DNA from: Crocinitomicaceae bacterium
GTDB lineage: Bacteria; Bacteroidota; Bacteroidia; Flavobacteriales_D; Crocinitomicaceae
Assembly (NCBI GenBank): GCA_023262855.1
Contig: JALQYQ010000040.1
Coordinates: forward strand, 1-43,864
Length of the DNA stretch: 43,864 nt
Direction of reading: 5' to 3'
This document shows, piece by piece, positions 35,344-43,789 of this stretch. The position numbers and the translations under genes were made by a program. Numbering within the stretch: the first letter of the stretch is position 1; the number at the start of each line of letters is the position of its first letter. The notes under the pieces are model-generated. The model saw nothing but the letters and a program-made list of their open reading frames with translations, was not told the origin of the DNA and searched no databases.

Positions 35344-36557
35344 GCGCTTGTTTTTTCTGAAAGTACTTCTAATTTGGGAAAGACGATTCCTGGCAGTTTT
35401 GAACTATTTGAACCAGCAATCTCTTGTAATACTTCAAACGAAATGATGTCTTCATACTGTTTTAACAGAAATCGTTGATTTTCACCAAAGATCAAATTCA
35501 CGCTATAAATTCCAGCATTTAGAAGTTGCTCTGGTAACGAACACGTAACTAGATATTCACCTATTTCAGAATTGTTTTCTGGTGTTACAGTTGCCCCATT
35601 GTGAAAAACTATTACATCATCCTGACTTACCACTTCAAACGTTAAATCAATTGTTTTGTTCTCAACATGCGAATTGAATTTTAAAACAAAATCGATTCCT
35701 GAAAACATCGTTAATAAATTACCATTGCGTGGAACAACTTCAAAATCAAGCAACTCAACTGGTTCGTTTGTTTTAGGAGAATCAGTGCTTTTCTTGAATT
35801 GGTTCGACTTCGTTTTAATATTTTTGATTTGATACAAATCGATAGCCTCTTGTATTTCTCCATTGTAAACCAATTCACCATTTTTCATCACAATTCCTTT
35901 ATTGCACAAGGCTTTAACAGATGGCATGTTATGACTTACGAAAATTACCGTTCGACCTTGTTGAGCGACATCTTGCATTTTTCCGAGGCATTTTTTCTGA
36001 AATTCAGCATCTCCAACCGCAAGCACTTCATCAATTATTAAGATTTCAGGTTCTAAATGCGCTGCCACAGCAAATGCCAAACGAACATACATGCCAGAAG
36101 AATAGTGTTTTACTGCAGTATCAATGAATTTCTCAACACCCGAAAACTCAACAATTTCATCGAATTTATCTTTAACTTCCTTTCGTGTCATTCCAAGGAT
36201 AGTTCCATTCAAATAAATATTTTCTCGTCCTGTCAATTCAGGATGAAAACCAGTTCCAACCTCCAAAAGTGAAGATATGCGACCGTTTATTTCAATTTTT
36301 CCTTTCGTAGGTTTTGTGATTTGAGAAAGAATTTTTAAAAGCGTACTTTTTCCAGCTCCGTTTTTGCCAATTACACCTACAATATCACCTTTTTTAATTT
36401 CAAGGCTGATGTTATTTATTGCAAGAAATACATCCGACATTTTCTTTTTAGATTGGAAAATACTTGTCAAAGAGGAACGCAATGATTCTTCTTTTTTTTT
36501 ACCTAAAGAGTATTGTTTTGTAAGGTTCGTAACCTTAATTGCTATATCAGTGTTCAA
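35340..36557 (-). CDS. wzt: ABC transporter ATPase Wzt with C-terminal glycan-binding domain, TTG start
   Basis: A 405-residue nucleotide-binding subunit of an O-antigen/teichoic-acid-type exporter. Walker A IGKNGAGKST near 63-72, signature YSSGMYVRLAFA (LSGGQ replaced by the S-S-G-M form typical of this family), Walker B ILIIDEVLAVGD, H-loop FVSHNM. The C-terminal part (about 255-400) is a Wzt-type beta-sandwich that recognises the glycan end. The start is TTG at 36557; an AATATTTG box-like word overlaps it, so the start is not secure. First gene of the operon. Its permease partner lies about 4 kb away, across a divergent surface-protein gene. Confidence 0.9.
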   Translation of the reverse strand: MNTDIAIKVTNLTKQYSLGKKKEESLRSSLTSIFQSKKKMSDVFLAINNISLEIKKGDIVGVIGKNGAGKSTLLKILSQITKPTKGKIEINGRISSLLEVGTGFHPELTGRENIYLNGTILGMTRKEVKDKFDEIVEFSGVEKFIDTAVKHYSSGMYVRLAFAVAAHLEPEILIIDEVLAVGDAEFQKKCLGKMQDVAQQGRTVIFVSHNMPSVKALCNKGIVMKNGELVYNGEIQEAIDLYQIKNIKTKSNQFKKSTDSPKTNEPVELLDFEVVPRNGNLLTMFSGIDFVLKFNSHVENKTIDLTFEVVSQDDVIVFHNGATVTPENNSEIGEYLVTCSLPEQLLNAGIYSVNLIFGENQRFLLKQYEDIISFEVLQEIAGSNSSKLPGIVFPKLEVLSEKTSA

Positions 36558-36691
36558 ATATTGTTGGTTTTAGAAGGTTAAAATTAGTGAAATTATGGCT
36601 TAGACGAAATTTTTTTTTTAAGATAACATCAGTGAAATTTTGATTAACAACAAATATGCGTTACTTTTAATTTCAAATTTATTTGAACTTT

Positions 36692-39600
36692 ATGAATATA
36701 AAACCGCTGAAAAAGATTGGTCTGATAAAGACCTTGACGCTTGCCGTTTTGGCTTTAGGTTTCAATATGTCTATGTTATTTGGTCAATCATTGTCTACAG
36801 TTTATCCTAAAAATGGGGTGGTTTTTCAAGAAGCACCAATTCATTTCAAATGGAACAATTCGCCGGGGGCATTGAATTATTCTGTTATACTTTCTCAAGA
36901 TGCGAATTTTTTAATTGGAAATATTAATTCACCTGTAGTAACAAACCTAGATTGGACAAGTTCTACATTGATTTCTGGATTATGGTATTGGAAAGTTATT
37001 GCAAATGATGGTTTTCAAAGCTTCGAATCAAATGTTTCCACCTTTACTATTTTTGAGCCAAATTCAGTAAGTGGTAATACGCTTTGGTTATCTGCAGATG
37101 GCAGTGTAACTGAGTTTTCAGGACAAGTTCTGACTTGGAGTGATAATTCAAGCAATGGAATTACTTTTGCACAAGGTGTCGCTGCAAATCAACCAACTTT
37201 AGTTGTAAACGAACCATCTTTAAATAATAAATCTGTCATACAATTTGATGGAAATTCCGATTTCCTTTCTGCTGGAAATGTACTTAATATTGGTACTAAT
37301 AGTTTATCTATTTTTTTGGTGGGAAATGGTACGGGCGTTTTTTTAGCCAAATTTGGTAGTTTGACATTACCACATAATATTTATTCACTTCTGAATATTG
37401 CAGGATTTGGTGAAGGTGCTGAAATTGCAGGAAATGCTTATCAAGAAGTTCACACTACCTTGGCGAGTAATTATCATGTAATTAACGCCAATGTTAATCG
37501 TATGACAAGCACGATTAACCTTAAAAGGAACTTTATCAATGTAGCAACGGCTATTGCAACTGGTATTTCGTCAAGTTCATATGATTTTTCGACCCCTAAT
37601 CCACTTTTAATTGGTAAGTATAACAGTACAAATCCGAATTATTTAAATGGAAGTATTGCGGAGATATTATTTTATAATTCCAATTTGAGTTCCAACGACC
37701 GCTTAAGTATAGAGAAATATTTGAACGATAAATATGCTCCACCTGTCGATTTGGGTAGAGACACTACAATAGCTTCAAATTTCTGTCCAATTACGCTTAC
37801 AGCTCCTGCAGGTTTTACAAATTACGTTTGGAGCAATGGAGCAACAACTAGTTCTATTACTGTTTCAACAGAAGGAGCTTATTGGTTGAGTGCTACCAAT
37901 CTATTTGGAGTGGTTTCAACTGATACAATTATGGTGAATTACCCAACAATCAATGAAACAATCAATACGAATATTTGTGTAGGTTCATCCGCGGTTTGGG
38001 ACCCACAATTAGGTGCTGGGTATACATATGAATGGAATACGGGAGCTGTTAGTTCTACTTTAACAATTAATGCAGCAGGTAATTATAGTGTAGTTGTTAC
38101 GGACGGTTTAGGCTGTACAAAAAATAGCGACACCTTATCGTTTGTCATGGATAACTATGAGAATACGGCATCGTTAGGAAATGATACAACGGTTTGCTCT
38201 GGTAATTACATCGAATTGATTTCAAATGCGAATGAAACAACAACTTACGAATGGCTAGGGAATACAAGTATAGGTCAAGCCCCAACCTATCAAATTTCAA
38301 CAACAGGTGATTATTGGTTGGAAAGTACAAACGTGAATGGATGTGTTGCGCACGATACCGTTCATGTCATAGTAAGTGGGACAGCTCCAACAGCTGCGTT
38401 CACCGGACAAAATAGATGTTTGGGTAGTGCAAATAATTTTACGGATGGCAGTGTAGGAGCGGTAGGTGATCCTGTTACTTCATGGTCGTGGGATTTCGGA
38501 GATGGAGTAGGAGTGTCCAATGTGCAAAATCCAAGCTATACCTATGGGACACCTGGCATTTATACAATCGAGGTGTATGCACTTTCACAAGGAGGATGTG
38601 GTTCGTATCATACCGAACAGGTGGAAGTTTATGCACTACCAACAGCATCATATACGCATACAGGTTCTTGTTCTGACCAAGTGATACAATTTACCAACCA
38701 AAGCACCGCTGGAGGGGCAGTGATCAATCAATATGCATGGAATTTTGGACAACCAAGTTTGGGAGCTATGAACGTTTCTTCTGTACAAAATCCCTATCGT
38801 TCATTTCCAACTGGAGGAACGTTTCCAATGACCATGACCGTTACAGATGCACATTTGTGCGTGGATGATACGGTAATGCAAATTACGGTGAATCCAACTC
38901 CGATTATTGATGTGTTTGCGGCAGATGCCTGTACGGGTGCCGCTGTTCAATTTACGAACAATACAGTAGTACAAGCACCAGCATCGTATTTGTGGAACTT
39001 TGGCGACAATACAACATCAATTTTACCGCTTCCTGTCAAACAGTACCCGACTGAAGGGTTAAAAACAATTACAGTGAAGGTAACTGCTGCGAATGGTTGT
39101 TTTACAACAGATACAATCCAAATGACGGTGCATCCAGTTCCGGTGGCTAGTTTTGATTTAGGTCCACACTGCAAAGGGGCCTACACAGAAGTGCAATCGA
39201 CTTCTACCATTTCAACTGGATCGATTGCTGATGTGTTTTGGGTTGTGAATTTGAGCGATACGCTTTATGGTGATACAACAGGATATGAAATAATGAATCT
39301 TATCCAACAGCAAGTACAATTGTTTGTTACTTCGGACTTCGGTTGTTCAGATGATCAAAATATGTTCTTTGATCCAGAAGGAGCAATTGGAGCAAGTTTT
39401 ACAACGCCGAGTACGATTGTGGCTTGTGGCGATACGGTACCGTTTATAAATACCAGTTTAGGAGCAACCGCTTATACTTGGAGTTTTGGAAATGATTCAG
39501 TATCAACTTCGAGCAATCCTTCAACTGTTTACGACTGTAGTTATCAAGATTCCTCAGTTATGGTCATGCTCATTGCTTCAAATTCTTTGGGGTGTATTGA

Positions 39601-40231
39601 CACGACCTATAAATTCCTTTGGGTGGGGGAATATGCAATTGATTTACAAGTGGACAATATCTATTTTCAGGCGAATGGAAGTAACGCGATTCTTGGAGCA
39701 GAGTTGAAAAATAAGGGGACAACGCCAATAACAAGCATAGATTTAAATGTCTATTCTGAAGATGGCTTTATGATGAATGAAGTGTGGACAGGGAATTTGT
39801 TACCGAATCAAACGGAAATTTATGTGTTCACAAATCAACCAGCTATGACCTTAAGTCAGGAAGATGAAACCTTGTCGTTCTATTGTGTTCAAGGAACTGG
39901 TTATGCGAATACGCAAGTTGAACCTGATTTGACAAACAATGAGGTCTGTAAAAACATTGAAAGCAGTGAAGTGATCTTAAAGCCTTTGTTCCCGAATCCA
40001 ACTGGTTCTACAATTACCATGAGCTTGATTGTACCCGAAAGTGCAGAAATTGAAGCCGATCTTGTCGATGATCAAGGACGCGTTGTAAAACAATTGATTT
40101 ATCCGTTTACGCTTGCATCTGGCGAATATACCTATGTATTTGATTTAGCACAAGTCGCGAATGGAACGTATGCGCTTCGCTTTACGGTGAATGGTAAAAC
40201 GGAGTTGCATCGATTGATAGTTCTTCACTAG
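36692..40231 (+). CDS. Large surface protein with LamG-like, PKD repeats and T9SS sorting domain
   Basis: A 1179-residue exported adhesin-like protein. Signal peptide about 1-30 (LTLAVLALGFNMSMLFGQ). Then FN3-like TVYPKNGVVFQEAPIHFKWN (to about 110), a LamG/concanavalin-like region (about 115-345), SprB-type Ig-like repeats with YVWSNGATTSSI and YEWNTGAVSSTLTI (about 350-560), four to five PKD domains (about 564-980; motifs SWDFGDG, YAWNFGQ, YLWNFGDN, YTWSFGND), a CARDB-like part (about 985-1090) and the C-terminal sorting domain (LFPNPTGSTI to KTELHRLIVLH). ATG at 36692 is preferred to the TTG at 36683. The stop TAG is inside CACTAGTGACTTG, the first word of the array. It separates wzt from wzm. 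Confidence 0.88.
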   Translation: MNIKPLKKIGLIKTLTLAVLALGFNMSMLFGQSLSTVYPKNGVVFQEAPIHFKWNNSPGALNYSVILSQDANFLIGNINSPVVTNLDWTSSTLISGLWYWKVIANDGFQSFESNVSTFTIFEPNSVSGNTLWLSADGSVTEFSGQVLTWSDNSSNGITFAQGVAANQPTLVVNEPSLNNKSVIQFDGNSDFLSAGNVLNIGTNSLSIFLVGNGTGVFLAKFGSLTLPHNIYSLLNIAGFGEGAEIAGNAYQEVHTTLASNYHVINANVNRMTSTINLKRNFINVATAIATGISSSSYDFSTPNPLLIGKYNSTNPNYLNGSIAEILFYNSNLSSNDRLSIEKYLNDKYAPPVDLGRDTTIASNFCPITLTAPAGFTNYVWSNGATTSSITVSTEGAYWLSATNLFGVVSTDTIMVNYPTINETINTNICVGSSAVWDPQLGAGYTYEWNTGAVSSTLTINAAGNYSVVVTDGLGCTKNSDTLSFVMDNYENTASLGNDTTVCSGNYIELISNANETTTYEWLGNTSIGQAPTYQISTTGDYWLESTNVNGCVAHDTVHVIVSGTAPTAAFTGQNRCLGSANNFTDGSVGAVGDPVTSWSWDFGDGVGVSNVQNPSYTYGTPGIYTIEVYALSQGGCGSYHTEQVEVYALPTASYTHTGSCSDQVIQFTNQSTAGGAVINQYAWNFGQPSLGAMNVSSVQNPYRSFPTGGTFPMTMTVTDAHLCVDDTVMQITVNPTPIIDVFAADACTGAAVQFTNNTVVQAPASYLWNFGDNTTSILPLPVKQYPTEGLKTITVKVTAANGCFTTDTIQMTVHPVPVASFDLGPHCKGAYTEVQSTSTISTGSIADVFWVVNLSDTLYGDTTGYEIMNLIQQQVQLFVTSDFGCSDDQNMFFDPEGAIGASFTTPSTIVACGDTVPFINTSLGATAYTWSFGNDSVSTSSNPSTVYDCSYQDSSVMVMLIASNSLGCIDTTYKFLWVGEYAIDLQVDNIYFQANGSNAILGAELKNKGTTPITSIDLNVYSEDGFMMNEVWTGNLLPNQTEIYVFTNQPAMTLSQEDETLSFYCVQGTGYANTQVEPDLTNNEVCKNIESSEVILKPLFPNPTGSTITMSLIVPESAEIEADLVDDQGRVVKQLIYPFTLASGEYTYVFDLAQVANGTYALRFTVNGKTELHRLIVLH

Positions 40232-40908
40232 TGACTTGATAACAATGTCTAGAAACTTGTGACTTGTGATTAGTGACTAGAGGGTATTGTTTAAATTAAT
40301 CTAGGTTTTTGTTTTTACCACAGAAATTTAAATACACAAATTAATTTGGTTAACTCTATTTGTAAACTTATCTCTAGCATAGACTAATTCTTATCTAGTT
40401 TCGAGTCTCTGGTTTCTAATCACTAGTTGTAAGTGACTAGAGGGTATTGTTTAAATTAATCTAGGTTTTTGTTTTTACCACAGAAATTTAAATGCACAAA
40501 TTAATTTGGTTAATTCTATTTGTAAACTTATCTCTAGCATAGACTAATTCTTATCTAGTTTCGAGTCTCTGGTTTCTAATCACTAGTTGCTAGTGACTAG
40601 AGGGTATTGTTTAAAATAATCTAGGTAGTTGTTTTTTCTTCCCAAATCTTCTTAAATCAATTTATTTGATTTGTTTTTTTGTAAGCTTATCAAAAGTATA
40701 ATTTGGTTCTTGTATAGAAACTAGAGACTTGTGATTAGTCCCCGCGGCGGAGTGGTTTTATTTAAATTTTATCTAGTTAATTGTTTTTTTTCCTGAAATC
40801 GGTGAAATACAAATAATACGTTTAAAAGTTATTTTCTTTTAATCGAAAGTATAATTTCGTTCTTATCTAGTCTCTAGTCTCTAGTCTCTAGTCTCTAATC
40901 ACTAGTGT
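40232..40908. repeat. Tandem 160-bp composite repeat flanked by TGACTAG words
   Basis: No gene in this 677-bp gap. AGGGTATTGTTTAAATTAAT starts at 40281 and 40441, and a close copy at 40601, exactly 160 bp apart. Copies 1 and 2 differ at only about five positions. Copy 3 agrees at the start and then diverges. A fourth, degenerate copy follows from about 40750 (TTATTTAAATTTTATCTAG). Each copy is bounded by ACTAGT/TGACTAG words. The last 50 bp (40860-40911) are a plain CTAGTCT heptamer array running into the wzm stop codon. The GC palindrome CCCCGCGGCGGAGTGG sits at 40739-40754. A diverged relative of the whole element occurs at about 43410-43600. Confidence 0.85.
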
Positions 40909-41739
40909 CTAGACATAATCTGCCATTTCATCCTCCACCTTTCTAAAATACAGCAAGCCTGTAATAAAGATGAAGAGAATCATAGCAAACGAAACATACA
41001 TCATGTTCCCAGGTGCTTCACCTCCAAAAACGGACCAACGAAAACCTTGAATGACACCAGCCATCGGATTTAAATAATAAATGGTAGCAGCCCAACTTGG
41101 AAGTTGCTTCATTGCGAAATCAGCAGGATAGGCAATAGGTGTTACATACAAGCCGATTTGTACCATGAACGGCACAATGTGCTGAAAATCCCGAAAACGA
41201 ACTGTAAGAGCACTTAACCATATTCCAACAGCCAAAGCGGCGATCATTCCCATCAAAATGAAAAGCGGAGCCAACCAAGCATTTGAGGAAGGTGCAATGC
41301 CATAATAAATCATTAATATAACCATGATTACTAGCGAAATAGCTAAGTCAATTAGTCCAACTGCAGCTTTTGATAGTGGAATAATCAATCGTGGGAAATA
41401 AATTTTTTTCACCATTCCTTGACTTGCAATAATTGAAGATCCAGCGTTCGTCATGACATATGAAAAGTAAGTCCATATTGTCATGCCAGTCATGGCAAAC
41501 AGCAGGTACGGGATATCAGTTTTTACCCCGACAAATTTTCCAAAAACCAGCGATAATATAAGTAAAGTAACAACAGGTTGAATCAATGCCCATAACAAAC
41601 CAATTGTGGTTTGCGCATAACGCACCTTAAAATCTCGCCACGTCAATGTTACAAATAAATCTTTGTAACGGTATAATTCTTTAAAATCAGGAATAATATG
41701 TGAGTGGTTGGCGTCTATGATTTTATGATTCTTTTCCAC
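40909..41739 (-). CDS. wzm: ABC-2 type polysaccharide export permease Wzm, GTG start
   Basis: A 276-residue inner-membrane permease (TagG/KpsM/Wzm family) with six predicted membrane segments. Seen: RDFKVRYAQTTIGLLWALIQPV (family N-terminus), LLILSLVFGKFVGV, YLLFAMTGMTIWTYFSYVMT, MVKKIYFPRLIIPLSKAAVG, the loop-and-helix LAVGIWLSALTVRFRDFQHIV, and YYLNPMAGVIQGFRW. Start GTG at 41739: no ATG is near, and a TATATTTG box lies 21-28 nt upstream. The stop TAG is part of an array word (TAGACACTAGTGATTAG). It pairs with the Wzt encoded at 36557. Confidence 0.92.
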   Translation of the reverse strand: MEKNHKIIDANHSHIIPDFKELYRYKDLFVTLTWRDFKVRYAQTTIGLLWALIQPVVTLLILSLVFGKFVGVKTDIPYLLFAMTGMTIWTYFSYVMTNAGSSIIASQGMVKKIYFPRLIIPLSKAAVGLIDLAISLVIMVILMIYYGIAPSSNAWLAPLFILMGMIAALAVGIWLSALTVRFRDFQHIVPFMVQIGLYVTPIAYPADFAMKQLPSWAATIYYLNPMAGVIQGFRWSVFGGEAPGNMMYVSFAMILFIFITGLLYFRKVEDEMADYV

Positions 41740-41759
41740 TAGTGAATTTTTTTGTTGTC

Positions 41760-41767
41760 CAAATATA
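41760..41767 (-). promoter_or_regulatory. -7 box of wzm
   Basis: TATATTTG on the minus strand, exact TAnnTTTG, followed by an A-rich leader and the GTG start at 41739. No clear -33 TTG. Confidence 0.55.
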
Positions 41768-41784
41768 ACTATTTCTGAGAAGTT

Positions 41785-41960
41785 GGAGATAGAATATAGA
41801 AGTTAGAGATAGAATTTAGTCCGCCGCGTCGGAAGAGTTTTGACCAGATCTACGGTCATCGGTCATCGAGTTTATCGAGAGTTCGCTCATCTCTCATCTC
41901 TCCTAGTTTATCTCTCCTAGTCTATCGTTCCTCGTTCATCTCTCATCACTCATCGCCCCC
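41785..41960. repeat. Mixed short-period arrays between the membrane protein and wzm
   Basis: AAGTTGGAGATAGAATATAG words (TTAGAAT flavour, 41785-41818), GC palindrome AGTCCGCCGCGTCGGAAGAG (41818-41837), TCATCGAGTTTATCGAGAG, then TCATCTCTCATCTCTCCTAG and CGTTCATCTCTCATCACTCA words (41887-41955) that continue into the membrane-protein reading frame. Confidence 0.75.
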
Positions 41961-43348
41961 GGATTCTGGGGTTCTCGAAGGGTCGAAGGCTCGAGGCTAG
42001 AAGTGTCTAGTCGCTCCTCCATATAATACGAAGTCAATAAAATCACCAAAAACGGCAGGACAGGCGCTTTGAAGCGCACTAATACACCGAACAAAATGGA
42101 CGTAAATCCGGCGAAATAGGCTAGTATGACAGCAAAAAAGAAGGCGAAAATTAAAAACTCGTGTTTTCGAATGCGCTTGATGCGTTGTCCAATTTTTCGA
42201 CTTGCAAAAAAACGAAAGGTGAAATAAAGCAAAACAATGCTTTCAAGACCATTTATAAACAACGAAACATTTAAAGCTTCCCAAATGTAGGGGCGATAAA
42301 ATCCTGCCAAAATAGACATGGGTGCTGCGGCAACCATCCCAACAGGGGTATAATCCACTTCTCCTAAACTATAGCGATTGGAACCATATGTTTTGTTGGT
42401 GGACATGTCGAGGTTAATGACGGAGGCTTCATGAATAAAATCATCTGCCAAGGAAGTGCCGAAAAATGCCGCAAAACCACTCCCAATGATCAAGGTGAAA
42501 AACAAGCGAATAAAAAATTTCTCAAACTTACGGGTGTCATATTTTTTGGCAAGTGATGCACTCCATGCATAGAGTAAAGGAGCCATGATGCAGAGGATCA
42601 TAAATGAACGCACTTGAAGAATGACATACAAACACGCAAACATGACAATCCAATTCAAGTAGCGTGTTTTTTTCTCTTTAGAGAGTACCTGAAACAAGTG
42701 GTGCAAGAAATAACAAACGGCAACAAAAATCACCGTGTCTTTTGATATTCCTCCGCACCAAAAGCTCAAGGAGGGGATAAAAAAGATGGCCAATGCTAAG
42801 TGCCTATCGGAATGCAATTTAAAACTCCGTGCTAATTCAAACAAACGCCAAGAAGCATTGGTTGTAATGTATGCAAAAATCAAGGACATGAGCATATAAC
42901 CCTTGAAGGTAAAGAACGTAAAGAAGGAAGCGATTTTGGAAATGAACCAACTCTCATGTTCTGCATAAATACTTGAATCAGGATAACCCGTTTTCATTGT
43001 AAAACTGCGATAAATTAATCTCGGTTCTTGGTTTGTGAAGAGTTCGTGAAAATAAGCGAAGGGGTCTTCCCAAAAAAGGTTATTCAATTTAACAGCGCCA
43101 TCCCAATAGCCAATTGCATCTCCACCACCTCCGTATACTAGAATATAGAAAAGTGTGTTTGCTAATACAAAGACAAATTTAAACGATACAGCAGGGATGT
43201 AATATTTATAGTAGTCCAGTTCTTTGTTTCTGCTTTTTCGGGAGTAAGCAATGATTAAAAGTATGATTGCACCCAACATCGTAGCAATAATGTCTAAAGG
43301 AGAAAAAAAGGAATAATTTTTATCTATGACAAATGCTGCTGAATTCAC
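41936..43348 (-). CDS. Polytopic membrane protein, polymerase-like, with repeat-encoded tail
   Basis: A 470-residue integral membrane protein with about 10 hydrophobic segments (DIIATMLGAIILLIIAY, FKFVFVLANTLFYILVY, GYMLMSLIFAYITTNA, LALAIFFIPSLSFWCGGISK, YLNWIVMFACLYVILQV, FFIRLFFTLIIGSGFAAFF, FLIFAFFFAVILAYFAGF and others). IPSLSFWCGGISKDTVIF resembles the FWGSGLxKD loop of Bacteroidota membrane proteins in surface-glycan loci; an oligosaccharide-polymerase or lipid-carrier role is a guess. The C-terminal about 24 residues (LDTSSLEPSTLREPQNPGA then MSDER) are charged, non-membrane, and translated from repeat DNA. Start GTG at 43348, supported by a promoter box about 18 nt upstream. Confidence 0.75.
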   Translation of the reverse strand: MNSAAFVIDKNYSFFSPLDIIATMLGAIILLIIAYSRKSRNKELDYYKYYIPAVSFKFVFVLANTLFYILVYGGGGDAIGYWDGAVKLNNLFWEDPFAYFHELFTNQEPRLIYRSFTMKTGYPDSSIYAEHESWFISKIASFFTFFTFKGYMLMSLIFAYITTNASWRLFELARSFKLHSDRHLALAIFFIPSLSFWCGGISKDTVIFVAVCYFLHHLFQVLSKEKKTRYLNWIVMFACLYVILQVRSFMILCIMAPLLYAWSASLAKKYDTRKFEKFFIRLFFTLIIGSGFAAFFGTSLADDFIHEASVINLDMSTNKTYGSNRYSLGEVDYTPVGMVAAAPMSILAGFYRPYIWEALNVSLFINGLESIVLLYFTFRFFASRKIGQRIKRIRKHEFLIFAFFFAVILAYFAGFTSILFGVLVRFKAPVLPFLVILLTSYYMEERLDTSSLEPSTLREPQNPGAMSDER

Positions 43349-43365
43349 TTCTTTTTTTGTTTTTT

Positions 43366-43398
43366 CAAATATAACTTTTTTCTAATGACCAATGACAA
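43366..43398 (-). promoter_or_regulatory. Promoter of the membrane protein gene
   Basis: TATATTTG (43366-43373, minus) is an exact -7 box, 17 nt before the GTG start. TTG occurs at 16-nt spacing (43390-43392) or 22-nt spacing (43396-43398), both inside a TCATTGGTCACTTGTCATTGG array. Confidence 0.55.
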
Positions 43399-43645
43399 GT
43401 GACCAATGACTAGTGGTTTTATTTAATTCAATCTATTTCTTGTACACTTTTAAATTTACTAAAACAATTAACAGGATTTAATTTAATCTATGATATAGAT
43501 TTTACCACTGAAATCTTAGTAAGCCAAATAATATGGTTTAATGAAAATGCAATGCCTGTTGAAAGAATAGCATGATTCTTATCTAGTTTCAAATCACTCA
43601 GCCGCGGCTGACTAATCACTATTTTCTAGTCACTAGTCACTAATT
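43380..43645. repeat. Array plus diverged 160-bp element and perfect GC palindrome
   Basis: ACCAATGACAAGTGACCAAT words (43383-43413), then an AT-rich segment 43413-43590 resembling the 160-bp element (TTTTATTTAATTCAATCTAT start, GATTCTTATCTAGTTTCAAA end), then the perfect 14-bp palindrome TCAGCCGCGGCTGA (43598-43611) within CACTAATCACT words up to about 43645. No gene is seen in 43349-43789. Confidence 0.7.
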
Positions 43646-43683
43646 TACGTACAAGTACTTAGCCCCTTAATACCTTCTACGTA

Positions 43684-43697
43684 GCACTACCTAGTGC
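43684..43697. promoter_or_regulatory. Inverted repeat GCACTA-CC-TAGTGC upstream of an exported protein
   Basis: Perfect 6-bp arms around CC, about 90 nt before the last gene. Could be an operator or just array debris; nothing else supports a regulatory role. Confidence 0.25.
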
Positions 43698-43789
43698 GCA
43701 TCTTGTATATTGCTTTTGAAAACGGAAATTCCCATGGATAGGCGGTTTTTGTGATGTTCCTTTGACTCATGAAACAAAACACAAACGCC

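Larger units (their letters stand above)
25626..36557 (-). other. Twelve-gene polysaccharide operon (wzt to GT4)
   Basis: From wzt down to the gene ending at 25626 every junction is an overlap of 4 or 8 bp or a gap of at most 16 bp (35340/35343, 34939/34942, 33877/33878, 32985/32987, 32369/32377, 31746/31749, 30640/30647, 29722/29739, 28652/28659, 27742/27745, 26762/26765). ATGA-type overlaps dominate. One transcript and translational coupling are very likely (inference). Confidence 0.8.

Noticed and set aside
36683..36691. TTG start of the PKD surface protein
   Set aside because: An ATG three codons later gives a normal signal peptide and the TTG overlaps a -7-like TTTATTTG word.
40281..40735. 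CRISPR array
   Set aside because: Spacing is a constant 160 bp with near-identical whole units; there are no short constant repeats separated by variable spacers and no cas genes.
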